From: Astrothelium macrocarpum
Taxonomy: Eukaryota; Ascomycota; Dothideomycetes; Trypetheliales; Trypetheliaceae
Direction: 5' to 3'
Assembly: GCA_021030915.1 (NCBI GenBank)
Contig: JAGEMR010000050.1
Location: forward strand, 124,001-188,000
Length of the DNA: 64,000 nt
Part shown: positions 11,873 to 21,333 of the stretch, one piece after another
Layout of the letters: the number at the start of each line of letters is the position of its first letter
Numbering within the stretch: position 1 is the first letter of the stretch
Translations under genes and position numbers: made by a program
The notes under the pieces: model-generated
Database searches by the model: none
Seen by the model: the letters and a program-made list of their open reading frames with translations, nothing else
What the model was told of the DNA's origin: nothing

Positions 11873-12792
11873 TCATTCCCACTCACCGAACTGAAACTGC
11901 GTATTTGCCATATTGACTAGCTCCCAACACTCTGCCCCCAAAATATTCCTCGTCCCTTCATCCTCCACATCACCAGCCGCACCAGCAACGAAGCACGTCG
12001 GGATAAAATGCTCATCAGTGCCATGCGCTTCTCTGTACCTTGGATGCTTCATCAGTCTCGTAACTGCCCTCCTCAACGCCGGCCCCGAATTCAGCGTAAA
12101 AGCATCCTCCACAGCTTGTCTGAACTCTAGTGCAAAGTCATCCGGCGGTCGTGGCATGGCGAAATTGTCCCGATATAGAACCATTTGCATCCAATGATTG
12201 CGATATAGGTTGTGGACAGCACCACCAGAGCCAATGAGCAGCACGTCTTCGTAGCGAAGGGGCCGTAGAACGGCACCAATGCGTACGTGATAGTGTGGAT
12301 CAAAGCGAGCGTTGTTGGAGATGATGACGACTGGTATGTTGGTCTTTTGTTCAGGGAACATACGTATTAATACGAGGAAGGTGTCATGGATAAAGTTGTA
12401 TGCAGCATTTGCTTCGACATTGAAGCCAGCATCCCTCAACATGCCAATGACGCGCTCCCCAAGAACAAGATCAGGCGTAAGTGTATAATTCTGATATCGT
12501 TCCTTTTTAACATATGCAACTGGTGTTTTCTGTGGTTTTGGATTCATAGCGACCTGGATTTTTTCCCCAACACATTCCCAGTGTGCGCCCATCATCACGA
12601 TACTTTTGATTCCTCTGCGCAGTGCTTCGTCACCGACAGATTTCCAAAAATCGGCGGGCTCTGATTGCTCGCCCAACATCATGGTCGATCCATGTGAAAA
12701 GAAGAATACTGGCGTAGCCGCTATAGTGTTTTAGCGAATCTAGTACATGAAGTTCGTACAGCATCCTTGCCTTTGGTAGTTTTCCCGGGCAT
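11873..12792 (-). CDS. LigB-family extradiol ring-cleavage dioxygenase (DODA-like), 289 aa
   Basis: Non-haem iron dioxygenase family that opens catecholic rings by extradiol cleavage (the 4,5-DOPA dioxygenase / LigB fold). The large exon (12720..11873) has the family signature throughout: SHGSTMM with the metal-ligand His, IVMMGAHWE, HDTFLVLIRMFP, RFDPHYHVRIGAVLRPLR, LLIGSGGAVHNLYRN and a late DEHF. An ATG inside that exon would lose the first metal ligand, so the true start must be upstream. A 22-nt first exon (12792..12771) joined by a 50-bp GC-AG intron (donor GCAAGG, acceptor CTATAG) gives an in-phase N-terminus reading MPGKTTKAATPVFFFSHGS, which fits the family. Cytosolic. With the hydroxylases around it, this is the ring-opening step of the proposed pathway (inference). 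Confidence 0.85.
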
Positions 12793-13261
12793 CACAAGAT
12801 TGCCAAACTGCGTCCAATAGTAAGCAGAACTGGATAGGCTCTAACTGGTGAAGCGAAAAGAATTAGCGCGTAGCGAGGCAAAAAATAACGTTTGCCACAG
12901 AAAAGTCTTTTGATACTGAAATCCAAGTCCGTCAATATCCGCCGGAAGGCAATCTCTTAAGTTCGTGCTGAAACCAGGCAAGCTCTTAAGTCAGATAGAA
13001 GCATGTCATTCGTCACATCTTTGTCTAGAACTCAGCCCTGTCTGAGATGGATTTTCTGACGTATGCATAAGATAAATTAGTGGCCGCCAAGGCATAGGTC
13101 AACATCCTTGAACTGCAAAGACACCCCACATAGCCGGTATGGTCTACTTGAATGGTAAAGCACACGCTACGGGTTCAGAAAAATGCCGTCTCACAAAGAA
13201 AAAAAAGAATTCTGGCAGAAAGTGTTCGACTCACGGCATCCGGAAGGTATTGCTGTCCAAG
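12793..13261. other. Divergent promoter region
   Basis: About 470 bp between the dioxygenase (-) and the aldehyde-dehydrogenase-like gene (+). An in-frame ATG at 13139 exists but yields a basic, low-complexity leader unlike the family. I therefore treat 13139..13261 as leader sequence. Confidence 0.45.
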
Positions 13262-14654
13262 ATGAGCGGATTCGATGCTGCGATAAGAGCCGTGTACGGG
13301 GCTGCTCAAGAAGGTCGCCTTGAAAATGCGATGCAAAGGAAGAAAGAGCTGCAGATACTTTATGAAGCAATACGAAAGAATACCGGCGCTTTGAAGGATG
13401 CATTACATCAAGACAATCATCTGCGATCAGCAAGAGATGTTCTGCTCGAGGTCCTTGTCGTTCTACAGACAATCCGTCAGCTATTTGATGACTTGAGTTT
13501 GGAAAGATCACTCCAAGACGAGCTATGTTTAGAACATAAAAGACACAACTGGAAGCGGAATGTGGCTCTGGGGACGATTCTCTTAGCTGGAGACTCTGAA
13601 CTACCGTTTTCGTCTTCCATCATACCTCTTGCTTGCTCGATCGCCGCAGGGAATACGACTATGCTCATGCTTTCATCAGAGGCACCTCGGCTTTCTTGGG
13701 TTCTGGAACAAGCATTAGCTGATTCCAAGATCGACCGGGGAGCCATGATTATCCTTGCTCCAACATCTAAAGTGCAGTGGCAGGACTACCTTCAAAAACT
13801 GAGCGATTATACTTTCGATCGATGCATCTTGCAAAACGATGAACATGCAGGTATTTTACGGGACAACGGAGTACAAAAGATAAACACCAATCTTCAAACG
13901 AATGGGAGCGTCGCAAGACGCAATGTTGTTATCGTAACTAGACATGGAAATATCCAGAAGGCGGCAAGAGACATTGCAGCAGTCATGGCCTCAGAGCCAT
14001 TGACAATGTCCATCTTGCTGATAGTGGACGAAACGATTGCCAAGGATCTCCGCGGGCTAGTCTGGAACACAGAAGTTGGTTCTTTGGAGGAACGAGCTCA
14101 GTAAGTTTCGCATCAGAGTCTGAGCCATGTGCCTAGAACTACTTGATCAAGACACTAAAACTCTTTGTAGCTTTAATTCAGTAGCTGGTCTTGAGCATGC
14201 GATAACCGTGGCGACAGAATCTGGAAAAAAGAAAGCAGACAATATGTATCTGTATGGAAGTGCGTCCGAGACCCGATATCTGTCGCTTTTTGTGCCGGCG
14301 CACGCCGTGTTCCTGGATCATTTCCCTATATCTTCCCTCTACCTGCCGTCGCAGCATATGCCAATCTTGAGAGCGGTCGAAACGTTATATTCAACACACA
14401 GCGCAATTATTCCTGATTTGCCAGAGATTATGCCAGGATCTAGTATTTCTTGTGCTCCCTCTAGACTAGCAAAGGAAGATTTGGAAGCTTTCATAACAGC
14501 TTGGAAGCTCGATCAACCTCGCCAGAGGCTTGGGGAAAACGTTGGATTTTTTCCTCAGGGCATGCTAATGGGCTTTGGTCACCTGCTTGTCTTTGCAAGT
14601 TTATCAGTTGGAGGTTTGGTATACGCGCTCGCGAAATGGAAGGGACGAGGGTAG
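13262..14654 (+). CDS. Aldehyde dehydrogenase homologue lacking catalytic residues, tail-anchored, 440 aa
   Basis: Class-3 aldehyde dehydrogenase-like protein. Exons 13262..14100 and 14171..14654 are joined in phase by a 70-bp GTAAGT...TGTAG intron. The N-terminal helix pattern (AAIRAVYGAAQEGRLENAMQ, then RKKELQILYEAI), the segment LPFSSSIIPLACSIAAGNT and the later LYLPSQHMPILRAVETLYST follow the family. The usual LKPSE cofactor segment reads LMLSSE. The region where the catalytic cysteine motif should lie reads VMASEPLTMSILLIVD, with no cysteine. The C-terminus ends in a hydrophobic helix (LMGFGHLLVFASLSVGGLVY) and a basic tip, as in membrane-anchored fatty aldehyde dehydrogenases. It is probably a pseudoenzyme or has a changed chemistry. 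I chose ATG 13262 because the family begins there. It sits in the aromatic-enzyme block. Confidence 0.75.
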
Positions 14655-15150
14655 ATCGTGGAGGCCGCACGATTTGGATTGTATATTAAGGAGAGGGAAG
14701 ATACATCGGAGCAGTCTTAAAGGGCTGAAAGATGTAGTAGATTAAGAAGACACTTTCTTGGGGGACTTTCAGGATATGGAGTGAATCCATTCTCGAAGGT
14801 CTTGCATCTTGGTAAGAATAGATGCTCATCTTCAAAGAGAGACGCCCAACGCAGAGAGTTTACTTTCGGCCGAGTTCATGCTTAGTCAGTGGCGCTAAAC
14901 CCGAACCAACGGATTGGCTGTTTTCCCCTCGATGTCGGTGATTGCCTATCGATCATTATGAACACTACAAACGGCACAGATTACCTATTCTACTGCTCAA
15001 TCTTTGGGTAAGCTGGCCTAATCTGACGCTCTGGTTTAAACAATGAAGTGTGCGTCTCTAGTGTGTCGTGCATACTCCACCACGTCGTGTGAGAAGGTGA
15101 ATTTCTCCACAGTATGAGCTAGAAAGTCCAGTTAGAACCAGCCAATTCTC
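14655..15150. other. Convergent intergenic region
   Basis: About 500 bp between the 3' ends of the aldehyde dehydrogenase homologue (+) and the FAD monooxygenase (-). It should hold both terminators. No other structure noticed. Confidence 0.45.
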
Positions 15151-16408
15151 TTAGAATTGGAAAGGATATAGCATACGATCAAGGTGGGTATTCCCTGCTT
15201 TCTGGGTTCTTGATATCCATTCCATCGTCGAAGCTCGAGGGTATCGAACTTGTTGGTACAGCTTCAAAACCTCCGTGACTTGCTGTCTAGATGTCCCACG
15301 GCGAAAGAGTGGCCCAAGCGATGCTCCATCTTCAATTGCTTGTCCTCCTCCCTGGCCTTGGTGAGGTAGCATTGGATGTGCGGCATCGCCAATCAAGCAA
15401 ATTCTTCCCTTGATCCACGATTCAATGGGATATCTTTGGAGCATGCGATAGTGTTTGACATCTTTTGCCTTTCGCAGGCAGTTCAAAATCTGAGGTGAGA
15501 AGTCTTGGAAATCCTCCAACAGTTGGTCCCTTGAAGAAGCAGCGTTCCAATCCTCAATGCTGGACCCGCTAGAGTCTGGATGCATACAAACAAAGTTCAG
15601 CAACTCGTTATTCCGGCATGGATATATAACAACTCTTTTGCTCTTGTTCAAGATTATTCGGCACTGACCATCGCCACGCTGCATTGGTAGACAATCTGGA
15701 TCTTCGAAAATCTCGTTGGAGTCCAGAATAAACCTATAACAAGCGTCGCCGATTGAATATGGTTTTGCAGCACTGAAGATCAGAGCACGTATTTGCGAGT
15801 TTATGCCATCAGCTCCTATGAGGAGATCTCCCTGGTGTCGATCTCCATTTGAAAGAGTTATTGTTCCTGAATCATGGTCAATTTGCTCCACTCGTGAAGA
15901 TAGGTATAGTTTTGGGACAGGGAGGTATTCATCTTCACCAAGGGCTAGTCTTCTGAGTTCGTTGTGAAGGTCAACTCGGTGAGCTAGATACCAGACAGAT
16001 CCATAGCGTTCCTCGACGTCCACATGGGGTCTACTGAATAATACCTGCCCAGACACGCCATCGTGCATTGTCAGACCTTCACACTGAACACCGCGAAGAC
16101 GAGCTGGATCATAGCCGAGATGCTCCAATGTTCGAGTCGCGTTCGGGCCGACATGGATTGCAGCGCCAACCTCATTAGCAAATTGAGATTGTTCAAAAAT
16201 CTTTACCAAGGTCAGTGAATGGTCGAATCTGGCGCTTCATTTGCTTCACTTCAATGTGATGTCCACATTTTCGCAAGGCTGCCGCAGCAGCCAATCCAGC
16301 TATGCCGGCCCCGATGATGATGATCTTCAAATGGTCTTCAGACTGCTCAGCTATTCGTGATTTGGATTGAGAGGGTACAGTCCCGCCATTGACGATATTA
16401 GTTGCCAT
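15151..16408 (-). CDS. FAD-dependent monooxygenase, salicylate-hydroxylase-like, 402 aa
   Basis: Group A flavin monooxygenase predicted to hydroxylate an aromatic ring with NAD(P)H and O2. Exons 16408..16250 and 16200..15151 are joined in phase by a 49-bp GTGAAG...AAAG intron with a CTGAC branch site. Motifs: IIIIGAGIAGLAAAAAL (FAD fold, residues ~30-46), NEVGAAIHVGPNATRTLEHL, LLIGADGINSQIRA (NAD(P)H/FAD DG motif) and CLIGDAAHPMLPHQGQGGGQ (GD motif). The ~27-residue leader before the FAD fold is hydrophilic, so the enzyme is probably soluble. Length is normal for the family. Its promoter lies between it and the divergently transcribed CocE-type hydrolase, which suggests co-regulation. Confidence 0.9.
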
Positions 16409-16670
16409 CTTTATTCAAACCAACATTGAGGTTACTGCAAGTACGGCTAGATACATATGAGGCCGTCCATTGCTATGATCTCAATATTTGATGGGCATAC
16501 TCCCATGGGCCGCTATTTTGATCACATACCCCACCACCGGAACGGGACATCAGACCACATCTTCGCACAGCGGCCTGTCAGTGTAAGGAGAAGTATTTAT
16601 TAACGAAGACGAAAAATTTTTACTGTCCGTGTTAGATTTTGCCTCCAAGTAACCTTTGTTGAATTTCAGA

Positions 16671-18452
16671 ATGGAGAAGGTTGGTGACGTTGAGATCGTC
16701 TTCAAAGACGGGCCGAAAAGCATTGGACATCCATTATGCCCTAAATTTGAATCGGGATCGAAAATTCTTTCGAAAGGCTCAAATCTCAAGGATGGTGCTT
16801 TAACACTCCCATGCGATATCTTGTGCGAAAGAGATTTGGCCATTAGGCTGCGCGATGGAACAACAATATTCACTGATGTCTATCGACCAGCGCACAGCAA
16901 GTTCTTAGTTCCTGCCATCATAGCGAGCGGAGGTTTTGGCAAGAATGGTGGCTTGAATCGACAGATCACCAATAACTCCCCTTGGAGAAACGGAATTCCA
17001 CAAAAGACCGTAAGCTCCCTGGAGAAGTTTGAAGCCCCTGATCCGGCCTATTGGTGCCTCCACGGGTATGCTCTTGTCCACCCAGATATTCGAGGTACAT
17101 GGATGTCGGAGGGAGATACTTATATTAATTCAACATTAGATGGCAGAGATGGTTACGATATCGTCGAATGGGTAGCTGAACAAGCCTGGAGTAACCAAAG
17201 AGTCACAATGGCAGGCAATTCTTACCTATCGCAAACACAATGGTGGGTAGGCGCGGAAAATCCTCCTCATCTAACATGTCTGGCTCCGTGGGAAGGCTGG
17301 AGCGATCTCTACAATGACACTGCTAGACGAGGAGGCATTCCCAATCCCGAATTTCAGCAAGGTCTGCTGGATAATTGTATGCCAGGCCAGGGAAGGACAG
17401 AGGACATTGCTGCCATGACACAAAAGTATCCTCTCTGGAATGCTTACTGGGAAGATCGTCGAGCAAGATGTGACAAAATCCATGTGCCACTGTATGTGAC
17501 TGCGAGTTGGACCAACGCCCTTCACACCAGAGGGACCTTCCGCGGATGGATGGAAAGTTCAAGTAAGAACAAGTGGCTAAGAGTCCATGATAGCAACGAA
17601 TGGCCGGATCTTTACTATCCTCAAAACGTGGAAGACTTACGAAAATTTTTCGACCACTTCATGAAAGACGTTTCAAATGGATGGGAATTCACGCCGACAG
17701 TCCGTTTGAGTATGTTAAATCCTGGGAACCGAAACATAGTCAATCGTCCAGAAAAAGAATTTCCGCTCTCGAGACAGGAATCTCGGCATTTTTTCCTAGA
17801 TGCAAACAATGGGTGTCTTGTTCTTGACAAACCCGATGCAAAAGGGGTCTCCCGATTCGATGCTCAAACAGGTAAAATAGAATTCAAGCACGTCTTCACG
17901 CAGCGGACGGAGCTCACTGGCTACTTCAAGCTCCGGCTTTGGGTTGAAGCTGAAGAGAATGACGATATTGACCTCTTTACCAAATTTTCTAAACTAGACA
18001 AGAACGGCCACCTCATCGAATCGAAGTGTGTGGATGTTGGTTACCTCCAGGATGATCCAGAGGCAGAATGGCAGAAGCTACATGATATGCATGCTGCGGG
18101 CGATAAACACGTGGACGTTTTTTTTGCCGAAGGATCGACAGGTCGACTACGGGTCAGCCATCGAAAACTAGACGAACAGAAAAGCACCCCCCATCAGCCT
18201 GTTTATACACGTGACAGGGAAGAAAAGCTTGGAAGAGGCGAAATTGTGCCGGTTGGCATTGAAATGTGGCCCTACGGCATGATATGGGAAGCCGGGGAAA
18301 TATTCAGGCTGGCCATTGCTGGTTATAATCTGAGACCTGAGCTGATTTGGATGACACCGCCGCCAAAGACTATTAACAAGGGGAGAGTCGTTCTACATAC
18401 AGGCGGCGACTATGACAACTATCTTCTAGTACCTTTCATACCACAAAATTGA
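16671..18452 (+). CDS. CocE/NonD-type alpha/beta hydrolase (peptidase S15 family), 593 aa
   Basis: Serine hydrolase of the X-Pro dipeptidyl-peptidase S15/CocE superfamily, which cleaves esters or amides. Single exon; the first true ATG is 16671. The N-terminal catalytic domain carries LRDGTTIFTDVYRP, VHPDIRGTWMSEGD and the nucleophile motif GNSYLSQ with Ser184. The acid region lies in VPLYVTASWTNALHTRGT, and the expected His region is KWLRVHDSNEWPDLYY. The C-terminal jelly-roll domain follows (LTGYFKLRLWVEAEENDDID, ending HTGGDYDNYLLVPF). Length is normal. No signal peptide, so it is probably intracellular. In this context it may hydrolyse an ester, lactone or ring-opened intermediate (inference). 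Its stop codon is only ~14 bp from the convergent cupin gene's stop. Confidence 0.88.
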   Translation: MEKVGDVEIVFKDGPKSIGHPLCPKFESGSKILSKGSNLKDGALTLPCDILCERDLAIRLRDGTTIFTDVYRPAHSKFLVPAIIASGGFGKNGGLNRQITNNSPWRNGIPQKTVSSLEKFEAPDPAYWCLHGYALVHPDIRGTWMSEGDTYINSTLDGRDGYDIVEWVAEQAWSNQRVTMAGNSYLSQTQWWVGAENPPHLTCLAPWEGWSDLYNDTARRGGIPNPEFQQGLLDNCMPGQGRTEDIAAMTQKYPLWNAYWEDRRARCDKIHVPLYVTASWTNALHTRGTFRGWMESSSKNKWLRVHDSNEWPDLYYPQNVEDLRKFFDHFMKDVSNGWEFTPTVRLSMLNPGNRNIVNRPEKEFPLSRQESRHFFLDANNGCLVLDKPDAKGVSRFDAQTGKIEFKHVFTQRTELTGYFKLRLWVEAEENDDIDLFTKFSKLDKNGHLIESKCVDVGYLQDDPEAEWQKLHDMHAAGDKHVDVFFAEGSTGRLRVSHRKLDEQKSTPHQPVYTRDREEKLGRGEIVPVGIEMWPYGMIWEAGEIFRLAIAGYNLRPELIWMTPPPKTINKGRVVLHTGGDYDNYLLVPFIPQN

Positions 18453-18465
18453 CACAAACTGAATT

Positions 18466-19020
18466 CTAATTAATGTCAAACGTAGTAGGCTGTAGCTCCG
18501 AACCACTGACAATAACTTTTTCCGACGGCAACAGCACAAACAACACTCTGGCAAGAGTAGTTCCTCGATTGTGCCAAGCGTGTATTGTGCCTCTTTGCAC
18601 CACAAAGTCTCCCTTGCTCACAATTGTCTCCAAACCATCATCAAGCTCCAGAGCCACTTCGCCGTCAAGTACGATTCCAAAATCCAGGCTAATCGTTCGA
18701 TGAAAAGGAGACGACTGACCTGGGAACACGTCCACAACGCGAACTGTTGTGCCCACATGGTCGGAAAGTGGTACATGCTTTCGATGATATTCGGACCAAT
18801 GCCCTTGTACTGCGGCGGGGAATCTATCGGTACGCCACAGGTGTGTGAATCCTGCCTTCGGCTTTGGGACTTCATTTCCCGATGAATCTATCTCATTTCC
18901 TACTTCGATCAGAGATCGTGGGTCGAATGGCTCAAAGAACCGATCGTCTTCAATAATTGCTTTCCCGGAATCATTGTGGCCAGTCACAATGCGGCGGATT
19001 TTTGGTAAAGTAGACATCAT
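18466..19020 (-). CDS. Cupin-domain protein with reduced metal site, 184 aa
   Basis: Single-exon cupin_2-type protein. The barrel is in the C-terminal half: motif 1 reads PFHRTISLDFGIVLDGE and motif 2 GDFVVQRGTIHAWHN. Motif 1 keeps the first His, but the canonical HxH is HRT, so the metal site is partial. Relatives with HRTxSLDYGxVLxGE are common in fungi and mostly uncharacterised. The N-terminal half (RRIVTGHNDSGKAIIEDDRF) is also typical of that family. Two ATGs are adjacent at the start (19020 and 19017). Possible roles are dioxygenase, isomerase or decarboxylase on a pathway intermediate; none can be chosen from sequence. It is convergent with the CocE-type hydrolase, with almost no spacer. 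Confidence 0.85.
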   Translation of the reverse strand: MMSTLPKIRRIVTGHNDSGKAIIEDDRFFEPFDPRSLIEVGNEIDSSGNEVPKPKAGFTHLWRTDRFPAAVQGHWSEYHRKHVPLSDHVGTTVRVVDVFPGQSSPFHRTISLDFGIVLDGEVALELDDGLETIVSKGDFVVQRGTIHAWHNRGTTLARVLFVLLPSEKVIVSGSELQPTTFDIN

Positions 19021-19491
19021 GAGGAGTTCCCTGGTAATTAGGAATGAGGATCGGGGTCAAAGGTGGACACGAAGCTATGCAGATAAGAAAGGTATTCGCT
19101 TTAGCTTTCACTGGCCTATCCGGAAGTGTGGGGGGAGGCCTTTAAATTGTTGCTTTAGTGCAATCCTACATTGTACGAAGCGGAAAGATCCCAGTCCGGT
19201 ACATAGATCATGCAGCCATGCCTCTAGCGTGGTCTTACCCCAAGGTTCAAGAGGAACCCTATCCGCTCTCATCATCATTGACCGGCTTCATACGATGCTA
19301 TACCACCAAGCCACATTGGCATTGGCTGGTTAGCGTGGAATTCCTACGTCCTTTCAATTGCGGGTCACCTAGACTGAATATCCGGAAGAACTGGAGAACT
19401 TCATGAGATAGTCTGCGAAATCGTTTATGCTTAACAGGTGTAAAGGGAGGAGCCTGAATAGAAGCTTCTATGACAGAGATTGTTTCATACT
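19021..19491. other. Intergenic region
   Basis: About 470 bp between the cupin start and the DUF3500 stop, both on the minus strand. It must hold the cupin promoter. Plus-strand frames here overlap the cupin and look like chance. Confidence 0.45.
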
Positions 19492-20767
19492 CTACAAAAG
19501 CGAATATCCATAATCACCACCATTAGGACTGCGTACAATCGTGTGGACATGAAATCGTGCAGGTTTTTCATTCGAGAGGAAAACACCTGAATGGTGATCA
19601 AATTCGCAAATTATGACGGGGCTTTGGATTCTGTAATAGAAGGCATCACCATCGCCAAAGCCGCCAATCCAACAAAAGTACGTTGAATGAATATGGTCCT
19701 GTACTTGACATAACTTGTTTTTCCGGGCCTTATGCGGTAGATAAAGCACGAAATGCTCCACGGCTTGAAGCAAGATATCCATAAAGCAGTCATCTAGATC
19801 GTATAAGCAAACTCCTTCATATGGAACGACTCGATTATCTTGAAAAGCACCACAGAGTGATCTTTGATCGGCAATATTATAACGTGATTCTGGTATGTCT
19901 GGAGGTTCTAGGGTCTTGAAGATCTGTGCCTTTTGTTGCATCTCTGCAGAGAGACGACGCATAAAAGTCAATCCAAGCTCCTGCTCCGATACAAAAAGCT
20001 GTGTACCAGCAAAGAGGCCATCATCTATCAAGTTCGGTTCCGCCCCTGTAAATGTCGGAGATAACACAAGTTGTGCCTTGTGCACAAACACATTGATGCA
20101 GAGATGATGTCCGTAAATCATCCAATCCCAGGGATCATAAATTGATGGCTCTCCAAAAATAAGGAAATTGTAAGAGAACTCATTCATTACGCGCTTCGCA
20201 TTGACCAATTCGCCGAGAAAGCGGTTGACTCGCATCGTAGATACAGCCTTCTGGTATCCCTCTGGTGACAAAGTGTTCTCGAGTAGGTGCAATACGGCCG
20301 ATTGTATATCACTCGTGACCTCATCAAGTCTAATACCGAAGCGATGTACGTAGAGTTCCGGATTAGACCAAGCTCGGCGCTCTGGAGCAGACATGGGAAG
20401 CATCACCGACTTCCTTTGCTCTTGGTTCAGCAATTTGATAACGCCTTTCGCAGTTTGGGCCAAATCGTGGGCTTGAATGCCGTCATCCTGTTCCTGATAC
20501 AGATTCGGTATGACATTACCTGAGTACAATTTTAGTATTTCTACGATGACTTCAGTACCAAAAGACGAGGCATTTCGCACCATCGACTGTTACACCGCGG
20601 AATGGAACCTTCCAAAGATCGTCCCAGTGAGCATTGATACTACGCACAGTTGGATTTTGAAAGGCTTTGTCTGTGTGCGTTATCGCAGTATCATTTTCGA
20701 TTCCTTGCAGACGAGGATTATCGAGCTGCAACCATTGACGAAAGTGAGGCTCGTGGGATTGCACCAT
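19492..20767 (-). CDS. DUF3500 family protein, 404 aa
   Basis: Member of an uncharacterised family found in fungi and bacteria (DUF3500). Exons 20767..20581 and 20519..19492 are joined in phase by a 61-bp GTGCGA...CTCAG intron. The splice recreates the family segment VPFRGVTVDGNVIPNLY. Other family landmarks are MRVNRFLGELVNAKRVMNEF, YGHHLCINVFV, SPTFTGAEPNLIDDGLFAGT and the C-terminal EFDHHSGVFLSNE with HVHTIVRSPNGGDYG. The conserved histidines (GHH, DHH, HVH) suggest metal binding, but no activity is established to my knowledge. I chose ATG 20767 because upstream in-frame residues look non-coding. It belongs to the aromatic-enzyme block by position. Confidence 0.85.
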
Positions 20768-21333
20768 GATGTAGTGACGTTTGTGGCTCTTGCAATCAAT
20801 ATGGAGAAGTATCTTGTGGTGACAATTGATCCCGCAAAGTGCTAGAAGACGGTATTCTCGACTTTCAAGTGTCACCTGGGTACCTTTCCAAGATAGGCTT
20901 GGGGGGAAATGGTTGGATTGAAGTGGCAATTGGGAAGGGGGAGTATGGCATAGGAGTAGGTTACTAAGACCTGAGGTAAACGGAACAATAGTAACCTACG
21001 AAAAAGGTCGGAAAGAATGACGACCGTGGCCAGCCTTACAGCAGCAGTGATGAAGCGCAGAAGTATATTCATAACCGTCAAACCAGAAAGTGATAGTCCA
21101 GGCCTAATCTTGAGAACCATGGTCCGACAAAGGCTCGCCTCGGAATTGCGGAGAAGATTTTGTTTCTGATGTTCCTGAAGGATGGCGATGTATTGGCTTG
21201 GTTAGTCCATTCATCGTGATCCTTTGTTAATGATTGAAGCATTGAGGATCAACAAATTGTTCTTACAGGATCGCGTAGGTGTGGTTGTGATCTCTCCGCT
21301 GACAGTAGGATCCCTGCTGACTAAGCGTCAGAG
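20768..21333. other. Divergent promoter region
   Basis: About 570 bp between the DUF3500 gene (-) and the phenol-hydroxylase-like gene (+). Minus-strand frames continue in this stretch but lack family features, so I read it as promoter sequence. Confidence 0.45.

Noticed and set aside
13139..13261. Upstream ATG for the aldehyde dehydrogenase homologue
   Set aside because: It adds a lysine-rich, low-complexity leader not seen in the family; the next ATG starts at the family's first helix.
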